DNA of 64,000 nt, from the NCBI RefSeq assembly GCF_047948215.1, contig NC_134455.1, forward strand, positions 293,834,647-293,898,646, written 5' to 3'. A program made the translations under genes and the position numbers. The notes beneath the pieces were generated by a model. That model did not search any database. It was not told the origin of the DNA and worked only from the letters and a program-made list of their open reading frames with translations. Positions within the stretch are counted from its first letter, which is position 1. Every line of letters begins with the position of its first letter. This document shows positions 37,100-48,744 of this stretch, one piece after another. The DNA is from Lycorma delicatula. Lineage: Eukaryota; Arthropoda; Insecta; Hemiptera; Fulgoridae.

Positions 37100-37790
37100 T
37101 GTACTCTGTTCCTGTTTCTATTCTACTCAACCTTCAACCTGTCTACATCTCACTTACATCTCTTCATCCCCCTTTCTTTACATACACTGGCCAGCCTTGA
37201 TATAATTGTAGCTCTAACCAAAAATGATCAGAATCACGATTTGGCACTGTCATCAGATGGACATCCAAAATCCCTGATGCATGTCTAGTTCTGACTAAGA
37301 AATGGTCAATCCGAATGACCATATCCGATCCTAGGACTTTCCAAATTCCTAGATGGATCCTTTAATAAGGGAATCCTGTACCCTTAATTACCATTCTATT
37401 ACATTCTACTAATTGTACCAATAAGAAGCCATTTTTATTTGCCTCTTCATGCAGAGAGTATCAACCCACAACAGACCTTATCAACAGCTCTTTCCCCACC
37501 TTAGCTTTAAGTTCTGCAGTATCACCACCACGTCATACTTTTGAACCCTACTCAACTTCCCCACCAATATATCATAGAACTCCTTCTTTTCCTGCTCCTC
37601 CTCCTCTTCTGTAAGAGTGTACACAGAGTAACATTTCTAAATTTACCTTTCAGCCTAATTATACACAGCCTTTTTCATACTGGTTGAAACTTAATAGCCT
37701 TCTCACTTTAGTGATAAAGAAACCAGTCAGAACTTCTTCGTAGGATATTAGCTCCTTCCCCAAAGGTGTATCTATTAACACTGCTGGTAA
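37100..37790 (-). pseudogene. LINE endonuclease fragment
   Basis: Read on the minus strand, with frame changes: YSLHEEANKNGFLL, a KGTGFPY-type segment, IRIDHFLVRTRHASGILDVH, and NRDSDHFW. These match the C-terminal half of an APE-type LINE endonuclease (usual blocks: SLHE..N.NG, T.F.h, IDH..., DVR, SDH). It faces the LINE at 33761-36978 and is a different family. No RT part is present. Confidence 0.6.
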
Positions 37791-37799
37791 TAGTTTATG

Positions 37800-39540
37800 C
37801 CTTAAAAAGGTCAGGAATCCCTTATGGGTGTAAATGAATAGTGTATATTCTATCTATGCAACATTTTTCTATTTAATGTATGTAATGTTGTGTACTTTTA
37901 AGTTTCACATTGTTCAGGTGTGTGATCTTGGTTTTTCAAGTAGCATTATGAGTGAAAACTGCATGTTGCGGTTAATTTCTTTATGTATCTGTGTGTGTCC
38001 TTTTACTATGAGACAATCTGCAAAATTTTGCAGATATGACACTACATTGAACTTTTATTTATGTTCTTTTTAGAGGATTCAGGATTCATATTGTTATTAA
38101 ATTAAGCACTGTCTCATATAAGATAATTAGGACTGTTAAAGGACTTATTAGTTTCAAGATTTCCACTGACTTTATCACTTTAGGTATTCCAAATATCTTA
38201 TCTAGATTGTGTATCTGAATTGCGTAACTGGTCACACATATAAATGGCCATACTTGTCAGCCATCAACAAGTGGCTAGTCAAGTTCCTTAATGCCAAAAT
38301 TACAGCTTCTTATATTTTTTATATTCATAATAACAGAAAACCATAAAACATATCAGAAAAATATGAGAACTTATATTTCAAATTTGTTGTTTTGTAGTTC
38401 TTATAATCTTTTCATTGCAAATGATAAAGAAAATGGTAACATGTAATATAAATGTTATGCAAGTGAAATTTATTTCTTCTTTCTATTATTGAAATTTTTG
38501 TTCAGTTAAAACATTACAATATTAAATTCCTAATGGACTTCATTAAAATTAAACTTCCATTTTTCATTTTAAAGACTAATATACCAAATAACCATTTAAT
38601 AGGTAGTTATTTGGAATAACAAGTTATTTGGTAGAAGCAGACTAAACGATGAAATTTGGTCGTGGTGGTAAAAAAACTCTTTATTGTTTTTATGGGATTA
38701 TGTTGATATGACTGGAATTAATGGGTCACTGCGACTTAATTTAACTTAAGACTGGATGATTTGTAACTGAGAAAAAGAAACACACTAAGTTACCATAAAA
38801 AATGCAAATGCAAATGAAATGTAAATACCATGAGATAGAGTAACATACCATGTCATATAAGCATAGAATGCTGATTAGTTAAAATGTGACATGTTGTTTT
38901 CCAGTAACTTGACTTTTCTGAGTTTAATTAATTTTTTATTATGTATATTATATATATACAAAAATATTTTTTTTTGAAAATTCAAGTAACTCATTAACAT
39001 ATTTACCACTATGCTAAATTAAATTTAATATCAAGTGAAACTTAAACCACCAAACACAGTAAACAGATAAATTAAACTTACCGAATTAGTACCAAGAATC
39101 GATTTTCATGAAATCCCGTATCTTCAGTTGGTATGTAATACTATAACCAAAACCAGTTGTTTTTTAAAAGTAGAATTTAGAAATTGCCAAAATTGTTACT
39201 GTTTATAATCTTGAATTTTATAATTAAAAAAAATTAAATTAATTGTTACAACATAAATTAATTAATTAAATAAATATTCTTTCTGATTGTCCATAACAGA
39301 ATTCAAGATTATAAACTAATAATTTCGGCATTTTCTAAATTCTAATTTTTAAAAAACAATTGATTTTAGTATTATTATAGGATTAGGTACCAACTGGAGA
39401 TGTGAAACCCTGCAAAAATTGTTTCTGGGTATTAATTTTTTTAATTCAACCTATCTGTTTACTGTGTTTTGGTGGTTTAAGTTTTATTTGATATTAAATA
39501 TATATTTAATTAAACGTAATTATATTAAATATATACATGA
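37800..39540. other. Non-coding DNA, nothing recognised
   Basis: AT-rich sequence. The + frame at 37834-38073 has no domain. Two inverted stretches near 39130-39370 (around GTAGAATTTAGAAATTGCC and its reversed partner GGCATTTTCTAAATTCTAAT) suggest a diverged foldback sequence. Confidence 0.45.
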
Positions 39541-39735
39541 GGTTCAAGTCCTAGTAAAGGCAGTTACTTTTATATGGATTTGAATGCTAGACTCTGGATA
39601 TTGGTGTTCTTTGCTGGTTGGGTTTCAATTAACCACATATCTCAGGAGTGATGACCTGAATCTGTTCAAGACTACATGTTTACTGGTAAATTTATATTTA
39701 CATAGTACTTACATCTGCAACTATATCAGGCCTGG
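39541..39735 (+). mobile_element. tRNA-derived SINE, 5'-truncated variant
   Basis: This shares the body of the SINE at 54224-54530: TTCAAGTCCTAGTAAAG, TGGATTTGAATGCTAGA, GGTGTTCTTTGCTGGTTGGG, CAATTAACCACATATCTCAG. It lacks the tRNA-like head, and its 3' end differs (no TACCGGAGGCTAAACAG tail). Confidence 0.7.
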
Positions 39736-39837
39736 TAAGCTGGTAGCAGTAATTGCATTTGCCTATATACACACAAAAACCCAGATCCAGCAGTAGCTGG
39801 AAAACCAGTTGGAGAAATATCATTTTCTCATTCTCTC

Positions 39838-39839
<2 letters not shown>

Positions 39840-39926
<87 letters not shown>
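39840..39926. repeat. Compound (CT)n(GT)n microsatellite
   Basis: About 17 CT units (39840-39874) run straight into about 26 GT units (39875-39926). Open frames across it on both strands are artefacts of the repeat. Confidence 0.95.
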
Positions 39927-39934
<8 letters not shown>

Positions 39935-40459
39935 ATGTATTATTTTGCTTCCTCTTTGGGAGGAAAGCAAACTCTTGGCTCAAATCCTCTTTGAGCACTT
40001 GATAATTTCAGTGGATATGTCCTAAAAATTTAAATACTAAGAATATCACATGATTTGTTGATAATCATTCTACACTGCCCTCATATTCATGAATCATTTC
40101 ACTTAATTCAACACCTTAAGGTAATTTTGAACTAGATAATTATTTGTAGTACTCATTTTTAGGTTATGACTACAACAATGACATATCTTTTACTTCTAAA
40201 TCAACTTCATGGAATAAAACAAATGTAGAATGAAGAATAGTAAACCAAATCTAATCTAAATAGGCTTTCAAACCAAAAATTATTAAGTTTAAATATATTT
40301 GTTATATTGTACAATATTTAATTGGAGTAAAATGACTCTTAAAACTAAAAGTTTATTGTTTGAAAGCAATGTGAAGTGTAGTTTTAACTTTAAACTGAAA
40401 AAGAATGAGAAGTCAAAAAACCAAAAAAATTAAATTAAAGGAAAGGAGAAGTAATAAAA

Positions 40460-42225
40460 GTATGATACAGAAAAATAAAAAAGTTTTTTCATTTGTAAGT
40501 TTATTTGTTTAAAAATATTTACAATTTAATCACAGATTAGTTTTAAGATTATATGATTATTATTATATAATTATGTACTACTACTGTATAATTTACATAA
40601 CATCATTTATATTTAAAGATAAATGACGACTTCAGGATACAAATATAAAAATACAGTAGAAACCCAATCATAGATACTAGATGAGGTTGCAGCACTGTAA
40701 ATCTGGATTAACTTGAAATTACTAATATATCCCAGTGCTCACAGATTACCACTTTTTACAGACAAAAGAAATGTGTTATAATCACAGAGTGGAAAAATTA
40801 AACTTTCTTCGATGTAGTCATTTAAACAAAAAAATGTGTGAGGTAGTTTTAGATTAAATCTTTCATCAATATTTTTATAGAACTGCTAACTCATGTTAAG
40901 AATATTTACCAAAATGAAGTATGCTATATTTTACATACATAAAAAATAAATATGTTAAAATTTTATCAAAATCACATGAATTATTTTTAAGAGAATTAAG
41001 CTTTAAAATTTTTCAAAATAGTTGTTGCCTATTTGGTAAAAGTAATAATGGCTGCATTTGGTATAGACTAATAGAAAAAAATTGTTGATATTTAACAGAG
41101 TTAAAATTTTTAACCTTACCAGTTTATTTATTTTATTATTATCTTTTTATTTACCAGTAAACAGTCCCCGTAGCCCAATTCGAGTAACAAGACAATATTT
41201 TAATGGTTGTGGTATATTCTTTATGGGGCTATCCAAATAAAATAAAACTAAAACTTTATTAATTTAATTTGGTAAGTTTCACTCATGATTAATCTAGTTC
41301 CAAGGTATTAAAATTTAGATGAAGTAAATAATTCATTTTAATAAAATAAAATTTTTTTTCTCTATATTTATTAAACATTTTACTTGACCATTCCAAATGA
41401 ACTAAAATCCATACTATCAAAGCTGAGAATAATGTTTTTTTTACTGTAAATTTCAGAAAGGGTTTTTATTTATATAAACTACTCATGACTTAACATTTAC
41501 ATTAATTATCTCAAACAATAATATTTTTTCTTAATGATACCGTTTTAACCAGTTAATTTAAAGATTTACTTAAATTTAATCATCTAAAAAAATATGTAAG
41601 TTGTATTATAGCAGTCATTAATCATTAATGACAAGTATTAAAAATACCTTACATCTTGGCTTAATTACAATTTAATCACTGATTAGTTTCAAAATTATAT
41701 GATTATTATTGTTACATAATTATGTACTACTATTGTATAATTTACATGACATCATTTGTATTTAAAGATAAATGATGACTTCAGCTATACTTATGTCCTT
41801 GTATAAACTCATTTGTTAAGAAATGTAATATAAAAGCGTAAAAATATTACAAATACTGTTATTAAAAAAATATATATAAAGCGTAATAAAATAAATATTA
41901 AATTTAATTAGATTTTTGGAAATTTACTTCCAGAAAAGAAACACCATTGACATATTACAATCAATTTGCTTGATCTGGAAAACCACTTTTGATGCAGTTG
42001 AATAAATATTTTAAGAAATCTTCTATAAGCGTATTTTAACAGATTTAAGGAGTGAGTAGTTTTGATATAGTCCTTTTTTTAATTTTAATTACAGTTCATC
42101 AGACACATCAATGAAATCACCTTGTATGCTTTAAAATTGTACTCTAGCTTATATTAATGTTTCATGATAATGAATTCAAAAAATATCATTGCAGTTACTT
42201 TACCATTTAGTGATTTAGGGAACTG
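40460..42225. repeat. Duplicated copy of the region downstream of the GH31 gene
   Basis: This aligns in the same order along its length with 55727-56932. Shared landmarks include ACAATTTAATCACA, GAACCCAATCAT/GAAACCCAATCAT, CTTTCATCAATAT, GAAAAGAAACACCATTG, TTAATGTTTCATGATAATGA, and ATTTAGTGATTTAGGGAACT. A 125-bp part (40515-40640) recurs once more at 41660-41785. No coding sequence is kept. Confidence 0.8.
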
Positions 42226-42241
42226 GCCCTAAATCACTAAA
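42206..42241. repeat. Perfect 15-bp inverted repeat at a deletion junction
   Basis: TTTAGTGATTTAGGG, a 6-base spacer AACTGG, then the exact reverse complement CCCTAAATCACTAAA. It sits exactly where similarity switches from the 56.9-kb region to the 60.3-kb region. Confidence 0.9.
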
Positions 42242-42244
42242 ATT

Positions 42245-42545
42245 AGAATTTTTAAAATCACTATCACATTAAAAACAAAAACTACCAACAACTTATCAAC
42301 CCTTAATTTTGCTTTAACTTTACAAAGTTAAATTAAAAGAAATTTAAAACAAATGCTGTTTTTAGTGTATTTTTCAGGGTAGACTTTTAAGGTCATTTTA
42401 TTATAATTTTTTTTTGTTTGTTTTTTATTTGAATTATGTGTAGTTTTAGAAAAAAATGCTGCCTATATTTTCAAAAGAAAATCAAAACCTGAGACACTTG
42501 AATAAATATAAAGTAAAGGAATACCAGTAAGCAATGTTTAACCAA
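42245..42545. repeat. Duplicated copy of a GH31 intron segment
   Basis: This aligns with 60265-60565, intron sequence between the GH31 exons at 61127 and 59763. Shared: ACATTAAAAACAAAAA, TAGTTTTAGAAAAAAATGCT / TAGGTCTAGAAAAAAATACT, and ATAAATATAAAGTAAAG. Together with 40460-42225 it shows that the copy lacks what corresponds to 56.93-60.26 kb. Confidence 0.75.
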
Positions 42546-43998
42546 GATTTTTGGTCATTACGAAAGAGAATGGTAACTTCCCAAAAGTTAGTCCATTCTT
42601 AATCGCTAGAGAGATTGCTAATTGTGCTGGTGGTCCTGTCAAGGTAATCCGAAAGACTTTTAATGGATTGCATGTCGAAACTATCAACGACATGCAAAGC
42701 CAGAAAGTCCAGGAGTTGAAGAAGATCGGTGAATTTGCAGTTTCTGTCCAACCGCATAGCACACTTAACACATCCAGAGGAGTTGTTACCGTGATCATCT
42801 TAACTGTACAGAAGAAGAAATAGTACAGGAAATGTCTGGTCTGGTCACATTGTCGCAGACTCACTATGAGAAGAAATGGTGAGATTCTTCCTTCGGCCTC
42901 GCATGTTTTGATATTCAATAGGACGAATCTTCCTGAAAAGGTACGAGCTGGCATCCATCGGCTTGATGTACGGGCATTCATTCCGCAGCCGATGAGATGT
43001 TTTAAGTTTCAACGTTTCGGACACACTGCAGCTAGATGTGAAGCGCAGGAAATATGCATATGTGGAGTGAAAATACATGAGGGTGATCCATGTAAAGAAC
43101 CTCCAATCTGCATTATCTGTAAAGGGCACCACAACTGTCGTTCAAGGAACTGCCCTATATATAAATTGGAAACGGCTATTCAGGAAGTTAAAACGCTTCA
43201 AAAAGTTAGTTACCCTGAAGCGAAGAAAATTGTCAACTCACAAACACCTCGACCATCGACTACATATGCAGAAGCAGCGGCTGCTCCTTCCACATCTAAA
43301 ATAATGTAGAGCAGTTGCTTAATACGATGGCACCGAGTCTTGCGACGATGATTGAAAGAATCATTGATTCAAAGATTGAGTCGACTCATCGGACAGAACA
43401 AAGTAAACATGAGAAGGCTCATTCCCGGACTGACGTCGTTGACTTAAGACACGTACCAGCGCAGTCTAAAAAAACCAGCAAAACCTGCGATTACAACGCC
43501 ACCAATTGACGTAATGCGTAAAAATCTGGATCTATCCGGAAAAGGAAAAAAGATCACTCCTTCTAATCAGAAAGCCAAGGAAATTGTGCCAAAAGTACAG
43601 GAAAAGTCTGGGTCTACCGAAATGGAAGTGCAAGTCATTATTGAAAAAGCACCAGACACAGACGATAATAAAACTGTATGCATAGAGCCTCCAAAAGCTC
43701 AGAGAGCAATCGCGGCGAGAGCATCTATATCAGCCGGCCCAAGCACAGCCTTAGAGATTGAATCCAGTTCATCAGCCGCCGAAAATGCATCCCTTGCAAG
43801 TTTTGATTCAATTGCAACGATGCTAACAGCACCAACGAAGCTTTCATCACCTGATGTAAGCCGGCGAATGTCATTGGCATCAGAAAGAGAAGAAGATGCC
43901 ATGTCCGAGGCCTCAGATACTGTCATCGGAAGTTGAGGCCGTTCGCAGAATGGAAAAACGGTGCAAGAAAGGATGGCCGAAAGGAAAGCCTAGACGGT
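42540..43998 (+). pseudogene. Jockey-like ORF1 (gag-like, zinc-knuckle), broken
   Basis: Three or more consecutive frames make up one ORF1. The first (42551-42823) has FPKVSPFLIAREIANCAGGP and SVQPHSTLNTSRGVV, the RNA-binding fold seen in jockey-type ORF1. The second (42866-43309) has RTNLPEKVRAG, then a zinc-knuckle series near residues 44-97: MRCFKFQRFGHTAARC (one Cys replaced by Phe), CICGVKIHEGDPC, and CIICKGHHNCRSRNCP. The VSYPEAKKIV block follows. The last frames (43315-43936) are low-complexity, rich in Ser, Ala and Glu, and end near a basic KRCKKGWPKGKPRR at 43950. ORF1 proteins coat the element RNA. The breaks make it non-functional. Confidence 0.75.
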
Positions 43999-44130
43999 AA
44001 ATATTGGATTCGAAAGTTCTATTAGAATAAGAAATTTTGAACCTATTTTTTATTTTTTATTTTTTGAATTTGGACGGGGCTAATGACCGAAGTAGTCGAT
44101 GCCCTTAAAAATCTCAAAAAAAAATAATAA
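42540..44130 (+). mobile_element. Jockey-like LINE: ORF1 joined to the 3' end, RT missing
   Basis: A 5'-truncated ORF1 is followed within 90 bases by a short 3' region and an A tail (CTCAAAAAAAAATAATAA). No reverse transcriptase lies between. Either an internal deletion removed ORF2, or this is a non-autonomous form. It inserted at the end of the duplicated GH31 intron segment. Confidence 0.7.
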
Positions 44131-44189
44131 ATGTAATATTAAATATTTTTTAGTTAGTTGTGCTTTTTTGTTAGTAGCATTGAGAAAGA

Positions 44190-44635
44190 AACTTGCCAAA
44201 TGATTAGTGTGGAACATGATGTAGTAAGGATGTGAAACATGGGCAATAGAAAAGAAAGAAGAAAATTATTTGGAAAGTTTTGTGATGTGGGTCTATGGAG
44301 AAAAGCATAGAAAATAAGATGGAATGACAGAGTGAAAAATGAGGATGTACTAAGAAGAATAGGAAAGGAAGGTTTTGAAAACAATAAAAAAGAGGAAGGT
44401 ATCATGGGTAGGATATATTTTGAGAAGAGACTGTATAAGAGCTTAGGATACTTGAAGGGAAAATAGAAGGAAAACAAGTTAAGGGGGGAAGAAAGATAGA
44501 ATAACAATGGACATAAGAAAGGAAAGACGTTATTGGCAAATGAAAAGAGAAGCTCAGGATCGATAAAAGTAGAAAAACTGTCCAATTGAAACCTGTTGTA
44601 AGACAGATACACCAAGAAGAAGAAGAAGAAGACGT
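44190..44635 (+). pseudogene. LINE ORF2 C-terminal fragment
   Basis: The + strand reads CETWAIEKKEENYLESFVMW, then KKRKVSWVGYILRRDCIRAL and LEGKIEGKQVKGG, matching the end of LINE ORF2 (usual forms SETWT...LEAFEMW, W.GHILR, EGK..GK...GR). It ends in a GAA-type repeat (AAGAAGAAGAAGAAG). Several stops are present. The minus-strand frame of 153 codons over it is a shadow. Confidence 0.6.
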
Positions 44636-44744
44636 TTCTTTAATTATTGGTGTAGTTAAATTTAAATCAGTATGTTAAGCTACAGGTAACATTTTTTAGA
44701 AACTTTGGGCCGGTCAAATAAGAATTGGATTAAAGTGGAAGATA

Positions 44745-46074
44745 CGAAAGTTATTTTTTTTCAAGGTCCGATCGGTTACGAAATTAAAACCATAATTAAA
44801 ATTAAAAAAAAAATTATTTTTAACATAGTTACGCTATTTCTCTACATAGTCGCCACTCCGATTTAGACATTTGTCGTAGCGTGGTACCAACTTTCCAATA
44901 CCCTTGTCATAGAACGGAGCCGCCTATATTTTCAGCCATGTATGTACGCTGTTCTGCAGCCGATGTCTGTGCCAAAATGTTGTCCTCCTAGCCAGCGTTT
45001 CATGTGAGCAAAGAAGTGAAAATCGGATGGAGCCAGGTCCGGGCTGTATGGTGGGTGATCAAACACTTCCCAACGAAAACGCTGCAGGAGCTTCTTTGTT
45101 TCAGCTACAGTGTGCGGCCGAGCATTGTCATGGAGAAAGACAATGCCTGATGACAACAGGCATATTCGCTTATTCTGAATTGCCCTTCGTAGACGTTGAA
45201 GAGTCACGCAGTATGAGGCTGCAGTGATGGTCGTGCCACGTTCCATGAATTCCACCAAGAGAACTCCATTCTGGTCCCAGAACACAGTAGCCTTCTCCAA
45301 CAGAAAGTTGGAGAAGGTTCGCTTGAACTTCTTTGGTTTACTGGGAGAATGAGAATGCATCCGCTGTTTGGATTGTTCTTTTGTTTCTTCAGTTTCGAAA
45401 TGGACCATGTCTCGTCCCCTGTGACAATTTTGTTCAAAAAATCTTCTCCTTCATTGTGGTAGCGCTGGAGAAACGTTAGGGAGGCGACCATTCTCATTGT
45501 TTTGTGATGGTCGGACAGCATCTTGGGAACCCATCTCGCACACAGTTTGCGGTACTGAAGTCTCTCACTCATAATGGTGTAGAGAGCTGACCTTGAAATT
45601 TCAGGAAACGAATCACTCAATACAGTAATTGTGAACCGACGATTTTCTTGAATTGCCTCATCCACTTGCTCAACGAGATCATCGGTTGACACTCGGCTTA
45701 TTTCCCTGACTGCCTGCATCATAAACATCTATCTGTACGTCCTGTTTTAAAGTTTCTGCACCATTGTCGCACTTTGCTGTCACTCATTGAGGTTTCACCG
45801 TGCATATTACTTATTCGTCGATAAGTTTCAGCTGCATTACACCCCTCAGCCTGAAAAAATCGAATTACCACACGCACTTCACACTGGGCGGGAGATGCTA
45901 TTGTTGTAGACATGTTTACGTGCTAGCTGCATGTTCAGAAATAAATGAAGTGACGCAGCGTGATTGAAGGCCATACTAGAGACGCTGCGCAACACATATG
46001 CGCAAAGGTTCATCCGATTTTTGCGCGGGTTTTTATTTCGTGACCGATCGAACCTTGAAAAAAAAGAACCCTCG
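44745..46074 (-). mobile_element. Mariner element (DD34D), nearly whole but inactivated
   Basis: The 1330-bp element has TA on both sides (44743-44744 and 46075-46076) and terminal inverted repeats of about 45 bases. The left end contains TTTTTTTTCAAGGTCCGATC; the right end, reversed, contains TTTTTTTTCAAGGTTCGATC, and both continue into a GG-T/CACGAAAT-type segment. One transposase gene fills the interior on the minus strand. Confidence 0.9.
44834..45913 (-). pseudogene. Mariner transposase (DD34D), three frame breaks and one stop
   Basis: This would cut and paste the element. It starts at 45913 with MSTTIASPAQCEVRVVIRFF, followed by the HTH region (CNAAETYRRISN) and a second HTH (DDLVEQVDEAIQENRRFT). 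Catalytic residues are visible: first Asp in VTGDETW, second in HDNARPH, third in YSPDLAPSDFHFF, with 34 residues between the second and third Asp, the mariner DD34D signature. The expected ending YDKCLNRSGDYVEK is readable, stopping at 44834. Breaks: a frame change near 45725 that looks like a 4-base GATA-type duplication; a one-base loss at the Trp codon of GDETW near 45408; a frame change near 44960; and one in-frame stop shortly after it. Otherwise the sequence is well kept, so it died recently. Confidence 0.9.
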
Positions 46075-46076
46075 TA

Positions 46077-47830
46077 TTTATGGTTACCTTCTGCAATTAC
46101 TTGTCTCTTTGAGACACGTGTTCTCACAACTTCACTGTCTCTCTTACCAGATTATTATTATTTTGAAAATACATGTTTTCTTTTATTGTAAATTTATCTC
46201 CATCAGCAGACAGACATAGAGTAAATAAACGTATGCAGTACACATATAGTAAATAAAAAATAAAGAAAAAAATTCTAACTGTATTCGAAGTCTAAGAAAA
46301 TATATTGAACATTAGGGCTTTAATAATTTATAAGATAGTTTGCGGCATTCATAACCCTAGTAAAAGTTAATTTTATGGACTTAAAGTATCCTATGATTGT
46401 TTTAGTTTAACAATGATTGTTTACGTAAGTCTCAGAAGATTGCAAATTTGTACACTTTAAAATGATCAGTACGCATACACATACCTATTATACTTTTGGT
46501 TTACTTCTCTTCCCTTTTATTCTTAAATAAATTATGAGTCAGTATTCACGTTTACAATTTTATTCGCCTTCATAATCCTCACATAACTTAATTATTTCTC
46601 ACTGTTATTTGTGTTAATTATTTGTGCATGTAGGCTTGTATAGATTACTTTTATCTGTTAAGTGAATGTTTTTCTAGTCTGTTAAATTTAATATTTGGTG
46701 CAATCATTGTTGTGTAATTTATATATGCCTAGGTTTATTTGTGTATGCACGCATGTGTGCGATTTTGTTCTTAAAAACACAAGCCAACACAGAAAACTAA
46801 TAAAGCATACACTAATAAACTTACCAGAAATCTGAAAATATTCTAATAAACTTTACTGATTAGACTAAATATATGGATAGATTTGAAACATTCTTTTCAA
46901 ATCCCCTATTGAAACAGGGGACACATACAAAGATGTTAACCATAACCAAGAAATTTAAACATAGCACATAAAACAAAGACACATATATGAAATTTATTAG
47001 TACATTAAATTTTTCAATGACCACTAAGGCATTTCTTAACCATAAATACTAAGATTGGTGCCACTAACAGCAGTGCTTCTGGACACTTAACTGAAGCATG
47101 TTTTGAAAAATAGGTCTCAAAAAATTGAGGGAAGTTCCATTAATATGAAAATTAATCATTTAATATTAAAAAGAATATGTTTTGAAAAATAAAGTTTTGA
47201 CAAAAAGAAGATAAAACTTTTGTTATTATTGAATATAATCTGCTGAAGTGAGATGTTTTTTTATTGATGACAAATCATATTTTAGTTTTCATTAATTTGT
47301 TTTATCAGTAATCTTTAGTATTTAGTAAGTGTCTCTTGTACAGTTGAACACACATCAAAAATTGATGATTTTGAAATGATTTCCTTTTACGTATAAAAAA
47401 AGTATTTTTTTTATATTTAATTTAAAAAAAATTAAATGTAGAATGAGGTACATCTACTTATCAAGCACTAGTCATAAGATAACTTAACTTGTTACTGAGT
47501 TCATAAGAAATTAGATTACACATGCGATAACTCTTCATTTACAAATTACATTTACCTTTTAATCATTTAACGATAATACTTTCAGTAAATTCAAGTTCAT
47601 CCACCTTAACTTAAAAAAAAACGGAACTAAGGCAGAAAATAATGTGAAACAACATAGATATTGGAACTAAAATGATGAAATATTGCTACACTTCCATACA
47701 TAACATTATAATAATTTTCTGTTGAAGTCCTAACCAGTTAATTATTGAACTCCCAAACTAGTTCCCATCTATAACATCATGCATCTCTGCAAAAGCGTGC
47801 TATCCTATCCCAGTTCTTTCCATTCAAAAA
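46077..47830. other. Non-coding DNA, nothing recognised
   Basis: AT-rich sequence with no domain, terminal repeat or RNA-like structure that I can name. Confidence 0.5.
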
Positions 47831-47832
47831 GT

Positions 47833-48060
47833 CTATAAATAAATCACGTGACAGCCAGATTGACTATAGCTAGCAATTCCTCTATTTAGCAAGGGCAAAT
47901 AGTGACAAAATGAAAAAATATCTTCTTGCTCTTTTGCATTACATAAGGAACAGCATACATTTATTTTACTGACCCATGGCTTACAATTAAGATCAATTAG
48001 GCTACACCTTGCTTTCATAATACATTTAATTGACAAGAATTTATTTATTTAGTAAGATAC
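47833..48060 (-). pseudogene. Possible LINE C-terminal zinc-like fragment
   Basis: The minus strand reads CCSLCNAKEQEDIFSFCHYL followed by PLLNRGI, which resembles the C-x2-C...E-E/D...H...CP-L-L segment at the end of some LINE ORF2 proteins (usual form CSLCN..E.ED..HF...CPLL). The expected second Cys before PLL is a Leu here. It is a short fragment and could be chance. Confidence 0.35.
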
Positions 48061-48700
48061 CTATTTATCCCCGAATAGAGATTAAAAAATGTATAACGAG
48101 TATTACAAATACAAATCAATTTTAAAAATAAAATTCCAAAATCATAGAAAGTAGGTCAACATGGACTATACAAAAAAATAATTTTGTAAAAACTCTCCGA
48201 TTCATCTATTCAAATAATCTATGAGATGGTAAGTTCCTTCTTTTTTAGGAAAAGTAAAAGTTATTTAAAATTCCTAGTAACTCACAATACTTTGATGGAT
48301 TATACTCATATGCCTTTTTAAAATACTTTTTATTTGGAAGCGGTAAAATTATTCTCCTGAACCTTCTCCTAGGCTTGCGCATAAGTTTTTGAAAGAAAAT
48401 TTTCTTTTTTAAATAAAAATAATTTAACAATATCTTAAAATTTATAATTTGACGTAAAATTTTCTAAATGAAAGGAGAATGATAAGGTGATAATTGGCAG
48501 TGGATCTAGAATTAGCTTTCTTTAAAACTGGTATTACAACTAGCATGAGTAATTAAAGATTCCTTTTACAAAAGATAAATTAAACGATAGGCGAGACTGT
48601 CAAAGACGTCATTCCTTTGGTTTGGTTAATCTTACCAATGCAGAAAACTAATTAGAATTATTCTAATACTGTTTGTCTTGTAATAAAGTCTCTTAAAATA

Positions 48701-48744
48701 AACATTTTGGTATTAATGTAGTAGGCGATGTAACGCTGTAGTTA
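48701..48744 (+). repeat. Left arm of an inverted repeat around a jockey-like LINE
   Basis: Contains TTGGTATTAATGTAGTAGGC, which is matched in reverse at 53022-53068, about 4.3 kb away. About four fifths of the positions agree by eye. Confidence 0.65.

Noticed and set aside
39698..40025. Three overlapping open frames of 60-90 codons on both strands
   Set aside because: They are translations of the CT/GT microsatellite.
44154..44615. 153-codon minus-strand ORF
   Set aside because: It is the antisense of an A/G-rich LINE tail that has recognisable sense-strand motifs.
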